64,000 nt of DNA from Juglans regia (lineage: Eukaryota > Streptophyta > Magnoliopsida > Fagales > Juglandaceae): contig NC_049916.1 in assembly GCF_001411555.2 (NCBI RefSeq), positions 1,984,001-2,048,000 on the forward strand, read 5' to 3'. Shown in pieces: positions 24,313-36,200 of the stretch. Position 1 is the stretch's first letter. Every line of letters starts with the position of its first letter. A program made the translations under genes and the position numbers. Below the pieces are notes generated by a model. That model had not been told where the DNA came from. It saw nothing but the letters and a program-made list of their open reading frames with translations, and ran no database searches.

Positions 24313-25575
24313 ATGACAGATGATCTAATGGAGCGTTGGAGTTCTTTTTTTTTATCTGAAGCCGAGAAATCAACTGTTCGCTTGTCTGACTCCACGGAGT
24401 TAAATAAGGCTTTTGATACCACGAAGTGCTTCCTGTTTAAGCTTTTGTCTGTGAAGTTTTATAATAAGGAGGCTTTCAAAAGGATGATGAAGAACGTGTG
24501 GTATCCATCGGGGAGTTTTCAAATTTATGATATGGGGGAAAACCTCTTTTTGGCAGCCTGCTCTTCGCGAGGTGAAAAAGAGAGGATACTTTCTAATGGT
24601 CCCTGGACGTTTGGGAATAGTCTGGTTATTTGTACTAATTATGACGGGACTTTACAGATTACCAAAGTGCCTATGTTTCTAGCTTCTTTCTGGGTCCGCA
24701 TGTATGATTTGCCGCTGGATGGGATGAATGCACGGGCAGTTCGAAAAATAGCAGCAACTTTGGGTGATGTTGAAGATGTTGATCTCATTGAGACGAGACC
24801 GGGGTGGGGAGAATATGTTCGTGTGCGTATTTCCTTGGATATAAGCAAACCTTTGCCGCGTGGTAAAAGGGTTGTTGTGGGAGAAACTGATTACGTATGG
24901 GTCCGTTTTAAGTATGAGAAGTTGCCACAATTTTGCTATTATTGTGGGCTACTGGGACACGGGGAACGCGACTGTCTGCAGTGGATTAATATTAAAGGTG
25001 ATGCTAAAGATTCTGAATTTCCTTACGGATCATGGATGCGGGTGGGGAGTGTTTCTGTGCGTGCACGCAATTACTTGGGTCCGTCGACTGTAGGAAGTAC
25101 TGGTAACTCGATTCCCGTAGATGATGATCGGAGTAATTTGCTGGTGAAAGATCCAATGGCAGTTACCGAAAAGCCATTGAAATCTTTGTCGGTTTCGGAT
25201 AATGTTCTGCTTACTGGTAATGGGTCAGATAATCAACTGTTTGCTGTGAATAAGGATGATCCTCGCATGGGCCAGGGGCCCAATTCAAAATTAACCCATA
25301 TGTCTTTTATGCATTTGAAGGAGAACCTTTCTGTAGCAGCGTCTTCATCTTCTAGTAAGGAGAACCAACGAAAATCAAGGGCGGTCCGTCCCTCTCGTGC
25401 ACGAGTGTCTCGTTCCCCCTTGACCCCTTCTAAAAGACAGTTGAATGCGAAGGCTTTTGCTGATTCGGGTGGTCTAACCCAGGTGAAGAAGCAGAAATCA
25501 AGAGAAGATGATTCCTTGGTGGAGGTCCCTATATTATCGGCGGAGGCTGAGATTCAGCCCCGCCATTACTCATGA
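24313..25575 (+). CDS. LINE 1 ORF1, DUF4283 zinc-knuckle protein
   Basis: RNA-binding ORF1-type protein of a plant LINE, 420 residues. The first ATG in frame is at 24313 (MTDDLMERWSSFFLSEAEKS); an apparent earlier start at 24253 is TTG, so I reject it. The DUF4283 domain spans about residues 25-170 (NVWYPSGSFQIYDMGENLFL, GPWTFGNSLV). The zinc knuckle is C208-C211-H216-C221 (CYYCGLLGHGERDC, CX2CX4HX4C). The C-terminal third is basic and Ser-rich. The frame is fully open. Its stop overlaps the ORF2 start by the four bases ATGA. Confidence 0.92.
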   Translation: MTDDLMERWSSFFLSEAEKSTVRLSDSTELNKAFDTTKCFLFKLLSVKFYNKEAFKRMMKNVWYPSGSFQIYDMGENLFLAACSSRGEKERILSNGPWTFGNSLVICTNYDGTLQITKVPMFLASFWVRMYDLPLDGMNARAVRKIAATLGDVEDVDLIETRPGWGEYVRVRISLDISKPLPRGKRVVVGETDYVWVRFKYEKLPQFCYYCGLLGHGERDCLQWINIKGDAKDSEFPYGSWMRVGSVSVRARNYLGPSTVGSTGNSIPVDDDRSNLLVKDPMAVTEKPLKSLSVSDNVLLTGNGSDNQLFAVNKDDPRMGQGPNSKLTHMSFMHLKENLSVAASSSSSKENQRKSRAVRPSRARVSRSPLTPSKRQLNAKAFADSGGLTQVKKQKSREDDSLVEVPILSAEAEIQPRHYS

Positions 25576-28500
25576 AAATCATGAGTTGGAACTCCCAAGG
25601 GCTTGGGAACCCTCGGGGAGTTCGAACCCTTCGAGATCTTGTTCGAAGTGAAGATCCCGATGTCGTCTTCGTTATGGAAACACGATCTGGCCATTCTCGC
25701 ATGGAATTCCTTAAGGTCCAGTTGGGATTTTCTTGCTTCTTAACAATGGGCAGCATTGGTCGTTTGGGTGGATTGTGTCTCTTCTGGCGACAGGAGGTAA
25801 ATTTAATTTTACAGTCTTATTCTCAATTTCATTTTGATGTTCTGGTTTCGGACCCAATTTCTGGTCTTTCTTGGCGTTTGTCTGCAATTTATGGTCATCC
25901 GGAAGTGCATCTTAGAAGGGATACTTGGGATTTGTTACGCACATTGAAAGATCGATTTGATGGGCCATGGTTGTGTTGTGGTGACTTTAACGAGATTTTG
26001 GAAAATTCTGAAAAGTTCGGGGGTAGGGAGAGACCTGCTAGCCAGATGAGAGGGTTTCGTGATGCATTGGATTACTGTCAATTACGCAGCATGGATACTG
26101 TGGGGTCTTTGTACACATGGTGTAATATGAGGGAGGGATCTGCTCTTATTCATGAGAGGTTGGATAGATTTGCTAGTAATGTGGAATGACTTGATTTATT
26201 TCCCACTAGTAGAGTCTGTAATATTAGTACACCAGTCTCAGACCATAGTTGTTTGGTCTTGAGTACGGATGTCTCTGTGCAAAATGTCTCAAGGAAGTCT
26301 CGTTCTTTTAAGTTCGAATCTATGTGGGTGGCTGCAAGGGGTTGCGAGGAAGCTATTGCTACTGCTTGGTCGATAGAATCTGATGCTTCTTTGATTGAAA
26401 AAATAAAACATTGTCGTTCTAATTTGTCTGAATGGAGTAAGGAGTGCTTTGGAAATATTAGACAGAAGCTGTCTATGAAGAGAAGGGAGTTGGAACAATT
26501 ACAGAGTGTTTCTTGTTCATCCTATCCATCTCATGAGATAAGGTGTGTAAAAAATGACATTAATTATTTATTGGAGAAGGAAGAATTGATGTGGAAACAA
26601 AGATCTCGTGTGCAATGGTTGGTAGAGGGGGATCAAAACACTAAGTATTTCCACTTTAAGGCTTCTCAAAGGCAGCGACGAAATTTTATCTCCAGGCTAC
26701 GGAATGATGTTGGTGTATTGCATGAAGGATCTGAAATGCTTCCAATGGTTCATGGCTATTTCTCAAATTTGTTTTGTACCTCTAATCCTTCTAATCTTGA
26801 TGCAGTCTTACAGGTTGTTCAGCCTTGTATTTCTGACTTTGTGAATGGTGATCTAGTGCGTGGGTTCACAACGTCTGAGATAAGGGGAGCCTTGTTTCAA
26901 ATGCAACCATTGAAAGCTCCGGGCCCGGATGGTATGCCTCCTTTATTTTTCCAAAAATATTGGCACTTGGTGGGTGATACTGTTATTAATTCTGTTTCAC
27001 AAGTACTAGTTTCGGGAGTTATGCCTTCTGATTTAAACCTTACAAATATCGTTTTGATTCCAAAGACTAAACAGCCTGAGTATTTGAAGGATTTTCGCCC
27101 GATTAGTCTGTGTAATGTGATTTACAAAGTCATTGCTAAGGTTTTAGCTAATAGGCTGAAATTAGCTTTACCTGGAGCTATTTCTGAGAACCAATCAGCT
27201 TTTGTTCCTGGAAGGTTGATTACCGATAATGTGTTAGTGGCCTTTGAAACAATGGATGCTATTAGAAGGAGGAAGAGGGGGAGAAAGGGTTGTATGTCTA
27301 TTAAATTAGACATGAGTAAAGCCTATGATAGAGTTGAATGAGTTTTTTTAGAAAAACTAATGCTATGTATGGGCTTTAATCCCCAATTTATTCGCTTAAT
27401 TATGATGTGCATTACAACAGTTTCGTATAAAGTTATTGTGAATGGGGTTACAACTCAGCCTATCAAGCCCTCCCGTGGTCTACGTCAAGGGTGTCCCCTC
27501 TCTCCCTATTTGTTTGTCTTATGTGCGGAGGCACTTTCTTTATTATTGAAGCAAGCTGAAGAGCAGCAACTTCTAAAGGGTGTTAGTGTGTGTCTTAATG
27601 CTCCTCGGGTCAGTCACTTGTTTTTTGCGGACGATAGTATCATTTTCTGTCAAACATCTATTTCAGAAAATCAGCATCTTAAAAATTTGATTTGTCGTTA
27701 TGGTGTGCCATCGGGTCAGCAGTTAAATATGGGTAAAACATAATTGCTTTTCAGTCGCAGTACAGAGCCAAGTGTGATAAGTGCTATTAAAGATGTGTGG
27801 GGGGTTCAAGATATTCAGCACCATGCTAAATATCTTAGGCTTCCTTCTTTTGTGGGAAAATCGCGTTATCAGACTTTTAAAGGTATTAAGGATAGAGTTT
27901 GGGCAAAGTTACAAGGGTGGAAAGAAAAATTATTATCTCAAGCTGGCCGTGAGGTGTTGATCAAAGCGGTAGTTCAAGCAATTCCGACTTACGTAATGAG
28001 TTGTTTCAAGATTCCTAGGGGTTTCTGTAAAGAGCTTGAGAGGATGATTGCAAGGTTTTGGTGGGGTCAAAGAGGTCAAGAAAAAAGGATACATTGGCTA
28101 AATTGGAGAAAAATGTGTCAGTCTAAATTTATGGGTGGATTGGGTTTTCGGGATTTTGAAGTTTTTAATATCTCTTTATTGGCAAGGCAAGGTTGGCGCT
28201 TACTTCAATCACAAGGGTCTCTTTTTACTTCAGTTTTTAAAGCAAAATATTTTCCTAATACTGATTTTCTATCTTCGATGCTTGGCTCTAAGCCATCATA
28301 TGTATGGCGTAGCATTTTTGAAGCAAAACCTGTTATCAAAGCGGGGAGTTTATGGCGTATTGGTAAGGGTGATAACATCAAGATTTGGAGAGATAATTGG
28401 CTTCCTGACTTGAACTCAAAACAGGTTGTTACTAGATGTAATACCCTTGCTGAGGATGCTTGTGTAGCTGATTTAATGGATCCTTCTAATCCTAGTGGGT

Positions 28501-29610
28501 GGAATTTAGATTTGGTTAACCAGGTATTTCTTCCTTTTGAGGCTCAAACTATTCTTAAAACTCCTTTATTCTTACATTGGGGTGTTGATAAATTAGTGTG
28601 TAGTGGCACTAGATCTGGTATTTTTTTCTGTAAAGTCAGCTTATCATCTTGCCATTAATCTGAAATCTGCTTTGGGGAATGGTTCTAGTAATCAAGATCA
28701 TCCTTGTTGTTTTTGGAAGGTTTTGTGGAACTTACAGCTTCCAAATAAGATTAAAAACTTTATTTGGAGAGCTTGTAAGGATAGTTTGCCCACAAAAAAG
28801 CTCTTATTTTAGAGGCATGTTCTGGGTTCTTCTACTTGTGCTTTTTGTCACAATGCTTGCGAAGATGTTTCTCACATTCTCTGTCAGTGTCCTTATTTTT
28901 TCTGAGTGTGGGAAATGTATTTTGGAAGAAATCTAAGTTTGTTATTTGGCTATCCTGGCTTTCTCTCTACTGTTAAAGCAGTTATACGCCTTAATGATCA
29001 TTTTATTTTGACCCAATTCTTGATAATTGCTTGGGGTGTGTGTAAATTTCGTAACCTGAAGTTTTTCTAGCAAACCAGTACTCTTGATGTGTGTGTTATG
29101 GTGGGAAATTGTCTTGATTATGTTGAGAACTATCAGTTACTTAGTAAGCATGTGAGTGTTCATCATCAGTTTTCAACTTTGTGTTGGTTACCTCTACCAT
29201 GTGGGTCTTTCAAACTGAATATGGATGGAGCCATTTTTGAGGCCTTGAATTGTTCTGGGGTGGGTGCTGTTTTGCGGGATGATAAAGGATGCTTGGTTAT
29301 GGCAATGTCTAGAAGGGAGTTGGGTATTCATGAGGTAGAAGATATAGAAGCTCTTGCAGCACTTAGGGGTTTGCAATTAATTTCTCACTTGGATATTTCT
29401 CATCTGATTTTAGAAGGGGATTCTTTTGCTGTGATGGAAGCTATATGCTCAAGGGGGGAGATTTTGGATAGGTGCAGTATTTTAATCCATGAGGTGAAGA
29501 AGATTCTGTCCACTTTTGCATCTTTTGAAGTTTTGCATGTGGGAAGACATGGTAATGAGGCTGCACATATTCTAGCTCGTCAAGCAAAGTTTGTGGATGA
29601 TATACTGTAG
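25572..29610 (+). pseudogene. LINE 1 ORF2: endonuclease, RT, zf-RVT, RNase H (broken)
   Basis: The start ATG at 25572 overlaps the ORF1 stop. Domains in order: APE-like endonuclease (MKIMSWNSQGLGNPRG, DFNEILENSEKFGG; 25572-26250); reverse transcriptase (LKAPGPDGMPPLFFQKYW, FRPISLCNVIYKVIAKVLANR, GLRQGCPLSPYLFVLCAEAL, and the catalytic FFADDSIIF near 27620-27650); zinc-binding CAFCHNACEDVSHILCQCPYF near 28840-28900; RNase H (LNMDGAIFEA to HVGRHGNEAAHILARQ, 29210-29590). The frame from 25572 holds to 28620 apart from stops TGA 26187-26189, TGA 27339-27341 and TAA 27741-27743. An extra T in the run 28621-28627 then shifts it. The new frame continues to 29610 through TAG 28810-28812, TGA 28903-28905 and TAG 29068-29070. 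It should not yield active protein. Confidence 0.93.
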
Positions 29611-29781
29611 AGGTGGAATGATCCTCCAGATTTTCTTCGAAGCAGACTTGAAGTGGATGCAGGGCGTGTCCTTCCCTAATTAATGTTTCTTTTGTTTGTC
29701 TCTAGCACCTTGTTTGGTTTATGATGTATTTGAATATTTTATCTATGCATGAATGCAGAAGTATTTTATTCTCAAAAAAAA

Positions 29782-29800
29782 AATTAACCAAAAGTTTCCG
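29782..29800 (+). repeat. Right target-site duplication of LINE 1
   Basis: Identical 19-mer to 24054-24072, directly after the poly(A). Confidence 0.95.
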
Positions 29801-30338
29801 GTCCCACTGAAACATTCATTTTTAATCATGGCGGGTTTCTTTTGCCTCTTGTATTAATTATTATTAATAAAATCTCATCGCTAAAAACTTCCTAATTAAT
29901 TTTTATTGCAGCTGAAACAAAATCCGAAGAGACCAAGGAGCAAGTTATGTGTATTTGATTACAATCAACAAGTGTACTACCTCGCTACAAATACCTCAAA
30001 ATTATTCTCATGTATAACATATAGCTAGCATTATATATAATTTGCATATATATTTTGTTGAATAATAATGTGAACGGAATTAATTTATAGTCCGATTTAT
30101 AACAAGCTAAAATGATAGTTCCACTTCATTAAATTTTAAAAATTTTATTTGATTTTAGTTTTAAATTTTACATAACTATCTTTTATTTAAATTAAGTTGT
30201 AAAATGAGTTATTATTGAGATTTTGCCTATATAATTACTTCTATTTTTTTTCAATTTATACTATAAACTATCAAAATTATCAATTTGAGCTCAAATTATC
30301 ACTTTTTGATGATGCACATTCTCGATTTAGATCTGCTC

Positions 30339-30339
<1 letters not shown>

Positions 30340-30386
<47 letters not shown>

Positions 30387-30500
30387 TAGTGCAAGAGCAA
30401 CGTGCTAAGCACGTTTGTCTAGTTTAGTGAAATGATTATTTTTAAGAAATGATATGGTTTTTATAAAAAAAAATTCAATTAATAATTTAATGCATAGACA
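30340..30500. repeat. Dispersed repeat: AT run plus ACGTGC hairpin, copy 1
   Basis: A (TA)n run flows into CACACACTAG, then ACGTGCTAAGCACGT (a short perfect stem), then AAT-rich text ending AATTAATAATTTAATGCATAG. A related block with the same order is at 50240-50440. The element class is not determined; a Helitron-like or AT-targeting element is possible. Confidence 0.5.
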
Positions 30501-31689
30501 TAATTTAATAATTCTGTTCAAATACAATACCGTCCTTATACACAACACCAACAAAATCACCAACACAATATTAAACAGAAAAATAATAACTCAAAAAGAG
30601 AAAATTCCACACGACATTTGTTTTTTAGATGATTTTTATAATACACTCACAATTTATGTTAGGTTGTATATATTGTATGATTTGCTTGGTTTGTGACAAA
30701 AACTTCTCCAACACACTCACAATTCCATAAAATAGGAAAAGAATTATATAACAAATGACGATATAAAAAAAAAAAATAATAACATACACTTATAAAGATT
30801 ATAAGTAGAAATGTCCAGACTCAACCAAAAGACTTGAAGACAAACAACAAAAAAAGAACTTAAGAAGTTTAATAAAAGACCTGAAGCCATAAAAGATTGT
30901 ACAAAGCAATTGAAGTTTTTTACTTTTGAAATATGTTATAAAATGTGTTGGGTGAATATAATTGTTGGGATTACCTGACGGACTGAAATAAATAATAAAA
31001 AAAAATCTAGAAAATAATTTATTTAGAAAAACTTTCAAAATAAATATTACTGTACACTTGTAAAGATGAAACAAAAATCTTCAATTTTGAAAGTCTTTTA
31101 ACTGACGAGATCTGAAAGCTAATCATAAAAAATAACAATAATAAGCACTGCACTAACAAAAGAAAAGGTAGAAAATACTATACTTAAAACCATATACACG
31201 CAGATGATCAAACAAATAAATGAGAAAAGAAGAAATGACAAAGAAAATTAAGAAGTAAAATTTTTTTCTCAGAAAATCACCCGTAAAGAAGGAAAAGGCT
31301 CGTAATTGACTTACCCCGTTAATTGACTAACCATATTTTTAATATGCAGCGTCCTCTGTTTTCCAAACGACATGCGATCAACAGCAATATAATTGTTGGT
31401 GCATGAACCGACGGAAGAAATAATGGCAATTGATGAGAATGAATGGAAGCGAACTGAGTTAATGACAATGTCAGCAAATGCATGAACCATCGAAAGAAAT
31501 GTGCATAGTTTTTTGAATTTTTTTTGACTGTTTAATAATAAATATACTATTTACTTTAGTGTATAAATATCTGTTTTTCTTTCATTCCCGAGGATCAGTT
31601 GCAGCAATTGCTTTTATAATGATTTTTCCCTATTCATGCAATGGTGATTTGAAATGATGATTGCTGGCATATGAGAATTTCATAGTTCA

Positions 31690-31885
31690 CAACTCATCTC
31701 AACTCATCCCAACTCATCTCAACTCATCATTACAATTTTTTTAAATTTCAATATAAAATATAATAAATAATTTAATTTTTTCAAATTTTAAAATAATAAT
31801 AATATTAAAAAATAATATTCTAACAATATTTTATCATCTCAACTCAACTCAACTCAACTCACTTCAACATCCAAACACAACCTTA
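31690..31885. mobile_element. Tourist-like MITE, copy C
   Basis: Bounded by repeated CAACTCATCTCAACTCATC on the left and CATCCAAACACAACC on the right, followed by TTA. The interior has the family's AATATTAAAAAATAATATT run. Confidence 0.7.
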
Positions 31886-33247
31886 GACGAATGGTGTTAA
31901 ATTTTAACAGAAAAATAATAAAAACCGTTAAAACAAAAAAATTTCGTTTCATAGGATCTTATATATATATATATAAAGAGAGAGATATATATATATATAA
32001 ATATAACACGATCTTAGATCACTCTCAATTAATACTGTAAAATATATTTAAAACCTAAATATGTGAGTGTTTGTCCAAAAACCAAACCAAATGAATCATG
32101 TAAAATTCCTGTATTTTACATTCATCTACAGTGACTTGTTACATACATGTAGCGGCTTCTATTCATCCTGTAAACATTTTGTATGTATAGGATGAATTAT
32201 ATCACATTGTATATAAAAAGAAAAATGTTTTAACCACAAAAAAATTCAACAAAGTAAATTGATGTAGTTTGATTTGATATATTAGATTGTAAAATTACTT
32301 TTATTGTAAAGTATATCTAACGTATTATATAAAATCATATCAGTTTCTGAATTTATTTTCATAAAAGATTTGCAACTATAAAAAGATATAAAGATATTGC
32401 AACTTTGTGATAAATGATATATTCAAACTCCATACAAGTCTTGTGCAAATCTTTTATACAAAAGTGGATCTCATTGTGTAAAAGTATAAAAAAATTCATT
32501 TTTTTTTAATAAAACTTACATTTTTACAAAAAACTTGTACAATGCTTGTATATATGTGACTTAGACCTAACATTACTCTAAATTTATTGTTAATTAGAAA
32601 AAATATTTGAGAAAAAAAAATTATTTAAATGATTCGAAGAAAAAGAAATACAAGTTAATGTATATTATGTTGTAAAAAATTATTAATTAAAAAAAGTAAG
32701 CTTTAATAATTTGTAATAGAAAACAAGATAGAAAAATCATGGGGGTGCTCTTTGATTGGAAATTGTAAAAAAGAATTATTAAGTATTAATTTACAAATTG
32801 TCATCATGTAGGGTCCATCAATTAACACAGTGCACCGACTGTAAAGTTAGAACCACTGACACAGTTGAGAGCAAAAAGTGCTCTCTTCGGCGACAAGAAG
32901 AAGGAGAAGATCTCAAAAGCCATTGAAAAGAGATAAAACAGTGTTTGTGGTTCAGTGCTTGCACTCCCAAACACGCTTGCTCAACATTCCTCTTCGATTC
33001 GTCCATTGAATCCCAAAGCCTTGCCTTCGTTTATTTAAACCAAACAGTTTTTATTCCTAGATTTTGCGTATTGAAGCTCCAGAGTCCTCCGTTCCTTTGA
33101 AAATGCGTGTTTAAGGTGACTGAAAAAACCTTCTTTCTCTCTCACTTTCTCGATTTTCTGTCACAGGTTTAATAAGATTTTAACGAAGACCTTTGATTTT
33201 GATGAGCGGCGGCTAGGGAGAGTTCTGATGCTTATTTTCTGCTGATA

Positions 33248-36200
33248 ATGGCGGGAGACATGGAAGAATCGTATAACTTCAGCTTACAGGTATTCTTTTA
33301 TCAACAATGAACTAATTTTTAGTTTCTTTTATTGTCAATTACTTGGTGGATCGTTGACATATTGTGTATACGGTTTGTTTACTTGATAATCTGCAATTTG
33401 TGTTTGGTAGAACTGTAGGAGAAAAAGAATCGACTCTTTCCTTCCAAATAGATAGATATAAGAAAATTGAACACGTTTGTGTTTTATTAAAAAGGTCACA
33501 CATTGTATTACAAGAGGAAACCTATTTATACAAATCTAATGTTTACACAAAAAGGCAGTAATTGATTTGCTCTGCTGTACAAGATTACACTAGGCTAAAG
33601 TTTAGGTGCTCTGCTGTACAAGTTGACACTAGGCTAAAATTTAGGAGATGAACAGATTTCACTCCATGAAGCTTGCATATTTGAGATCACGGTCGAGTGA
33701 TTGGTGGGATTGATATGTTCATTTATTACGCGCCCACAAGATGGTGCTCCCGTCGGCGACACCAATCTTGGAGCGCAGAAGCTGAAATCGCTGGCGTGAT
33801 TAGGCTTTTGTCATTAAGTCAGCTAGATCATGAGTTGAAACATGAGCTACCTGAAGCAATCCTTTGCTCACATAATCCCGCACAAAATGTAAATCTATGG
33901 CAATATGTTTCTTCCGAGAGTGAAGCACCGGATTTAAGCTTAGCTACGTGGCTCCTATATAATCACATAGAAGTTTTGGTGGAAACAAGATTTGAACGCC
34001 AAGTTCATGAAAGAGTGATTGAAGCCATGCAAGTTCATACGCGGTACTGGCGAGGGCCTTGTATTCCACTTCGGTTGAGGAGCGAGCCACAACTTGTTGT
34101 TTCCGAGTGCACCAAGAGATAGGATTAGGACCAAGGAAGATGATGTACGTAGAGGTAGACGTGCGATCATCAACGTTCCCTGCCCAGTCCGCATCAGAGT
34201 AGGCGAGGAGCTGTTTATCATTTAAGGTGAATCCCATGATAAATAGTGTTCTTGAGATAACGGAGTAACCGTTTGACAGCAACCCAGTGAGTTTCAGATG
34301 GGCAGTGCATGAACTGAGCAAGTTTATTCACTGGGAAAGCAATATCAGGGCCAGTTAGTGCCAAATACTGAAGAGAACCAATAACACGCTTGTAGGTAGT
34401 GCTATCAACGGGACCTGAACCATCATGAAGATGAAGACGTCCTAAAGTAGCTAGGGGGGAAGTGACATCCTTAGCACCATCCATTCAAGTTTTGAGCAGA
34501 AGATCTTGCACATATTTGTGCTGTGAGAGAAAGAGCCCATGCGAAGTAGGGATAACCTCAATGCCCAGAAAAAAATGAAGAGGCCCATGGTCTTTCAGAG
34601 AGAACTGAGAGCCAAGCTGCTTGATGATTTTAGAGATGAACACAGAATCATTGCCAGTGAGGACTAAATCATCAACATAAATAAGAAAGTATGCAACAGT
34701 TCCGTGATTAGTGTAGATAAACAAGGAGTGATCCGAGGCAGACTTCACAAAACCAATGCCGCATAGACAGTCATAAAGAGCATGATACCAGGCCCTTGGG
34801 GCTTGTTTCAGTCCGTAGATGGACTTCTGAAGATGACAAAAATGTTGAGGGTGGGAAGTATCAATAAATCCTGTTGGTGAGCCATGAACACATTCTCAGT
34901 GAGAGTGCTGTGAAGAAAGGTGTTGTTAATGTCAAGTTGTCGGAGAGACCAACCTTTCATCACGGGAAGAGATAGGATGATCCAAATGGTAGCAGGCTTC
35001 ACGATGGGGGAGAATGTTTCTATAAAGTCGAGCCCGGGTCGTTGATGAAATCCTTTGGCAACGAGATGAGCTTTATAGCGATCAATGGACCTGTTAGGCT
35101 TATGTTTGATATGGAACACCCATTTGGAGCCAACCAAGTTCTGATTGGATGCAACAGGAACCAGCTTCCATGTGCCATGGCGAACAAGTGCTGTGAATTC
35201 CTCACTCATAGCTTGACACCAATGCGGGTCTGTAAGTGCTTGATGAACACTAGTGGGCTCTAAGGATGGTGGTAATGCATGCTTTGTGGTCAGAAATAGG
35301 TGCTTGGGTTTGTGAATATTGTTCATGGACCTTCTGACCATGCGCAAAGACTGAGGAGGCCTGGCTTCAGCAACCTGTTCAGGGGCGGAAATAATAGGAG
35401 CTTGGGATGTGGGAGCATGCTCAGATGGATGCGAATAAGGGGAAACATTAACACAAGGTTGTGACAGCACCTGTTGAGTAGCTTCATCCAATAGAGGACC
35501 CAAGGAAGCCTGACCACCTGATGATTGCTTTGACATATCGGGCATAAGTCGATCAAGAGTTAGAAGCTGAGGTGAGGGGGACACAGGCTGAGAGGAGAGG
35601 GAAGGATTAGACATTAAAGTGTGAGGAAAAATATTTTCGCCAAAGCAAACATGGCGAGATAAAAAAATGTGATTAGTGACTGGATCAAGACACTATACGG
35701 AGGTGGAGTATCCAACAAAGATGCATGAACGGGATTTTGGATCCAACTTATGTTTTGAATAGGGTTTGAGCCATGGGAAACATTGACAGCCAAAGACCTG
35801 GAGCTTGAGATAATTAGGACTGGATCGAAATGGGACTTCAAAAGGTGAGTGAAGAGAATGCAATGGGGTTGGCATACGGTTGATTAAATAGACCGCAGTC
35901 TAAAATTCCAAATTCCAGTATGAAGGGGGGAGCTAAGCACGGTGGAGTAATGTCATTCATGTCTCCACTATATGCCCGTGATGGCATTTAACTACTTCAT
36001 TTTGTTCCGGAGTGTGCGGAGCAGTTGTGAGATGACAAATACCATGTTGGCTAAGATAGCCTTTAAGTGCGACAAACTCACCCCCGTTATCTGAGTATAG
36101 ATGTTTGAGGGGTAAAGAAAATTGTTTCTCAAGAATTGCCTTGAGTTGAGGAAAAATGGTGGAGACTTCAGATTTTTGTTTCATAGGAAAGTACCAGCAA

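Larger units (their letters stand above)
24073..29781 (+). mobile_element. Near-complete plant L1-type LINE (non-LTR retrotransposon)
   Basis: A 5.7-kb insert bounded by perfect 19-bp duplications (24054-24072, 29782-29800), with a short poly(A) at about 29774-29783. It has a 5' leader of about 240 bases, ORF1 (DUF4283 and zinc knuckle), then ORF2 (endonuclease, reverse transcriptase, zinc-binding zf-RVT, RNase H). ORF1 is open; ORF2 carries six premature stops and one frameshift. Both ends are preserved, so this is a full-length copy rather than the usual 5' truncation. Confidence 0.96.
29801..33180. other. AT-rich spacer upstream of WDL gene
   Basis: No gene is visible until the 5' leader of the WDL gene (about 32850-33247, CT-rich). 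The spacer holds an AT microsatellite at 30343-30379, a dispersed repeat shared with 50240, and a Tourist-like MITE. The open frames at 30454-31074 are AT-rich and domainless. Confidence 0.6.

Noticed and set aside
33568..33645. CRISPR-like direct repeats
   Set aside because: Only two adjacent units without spacers, in a plant retroelement.
33697..34122. Plus-strand frame of 141 residues
   Set aside because: Antisense shadow of the copia 2 RNase H region; no domain on this strand.
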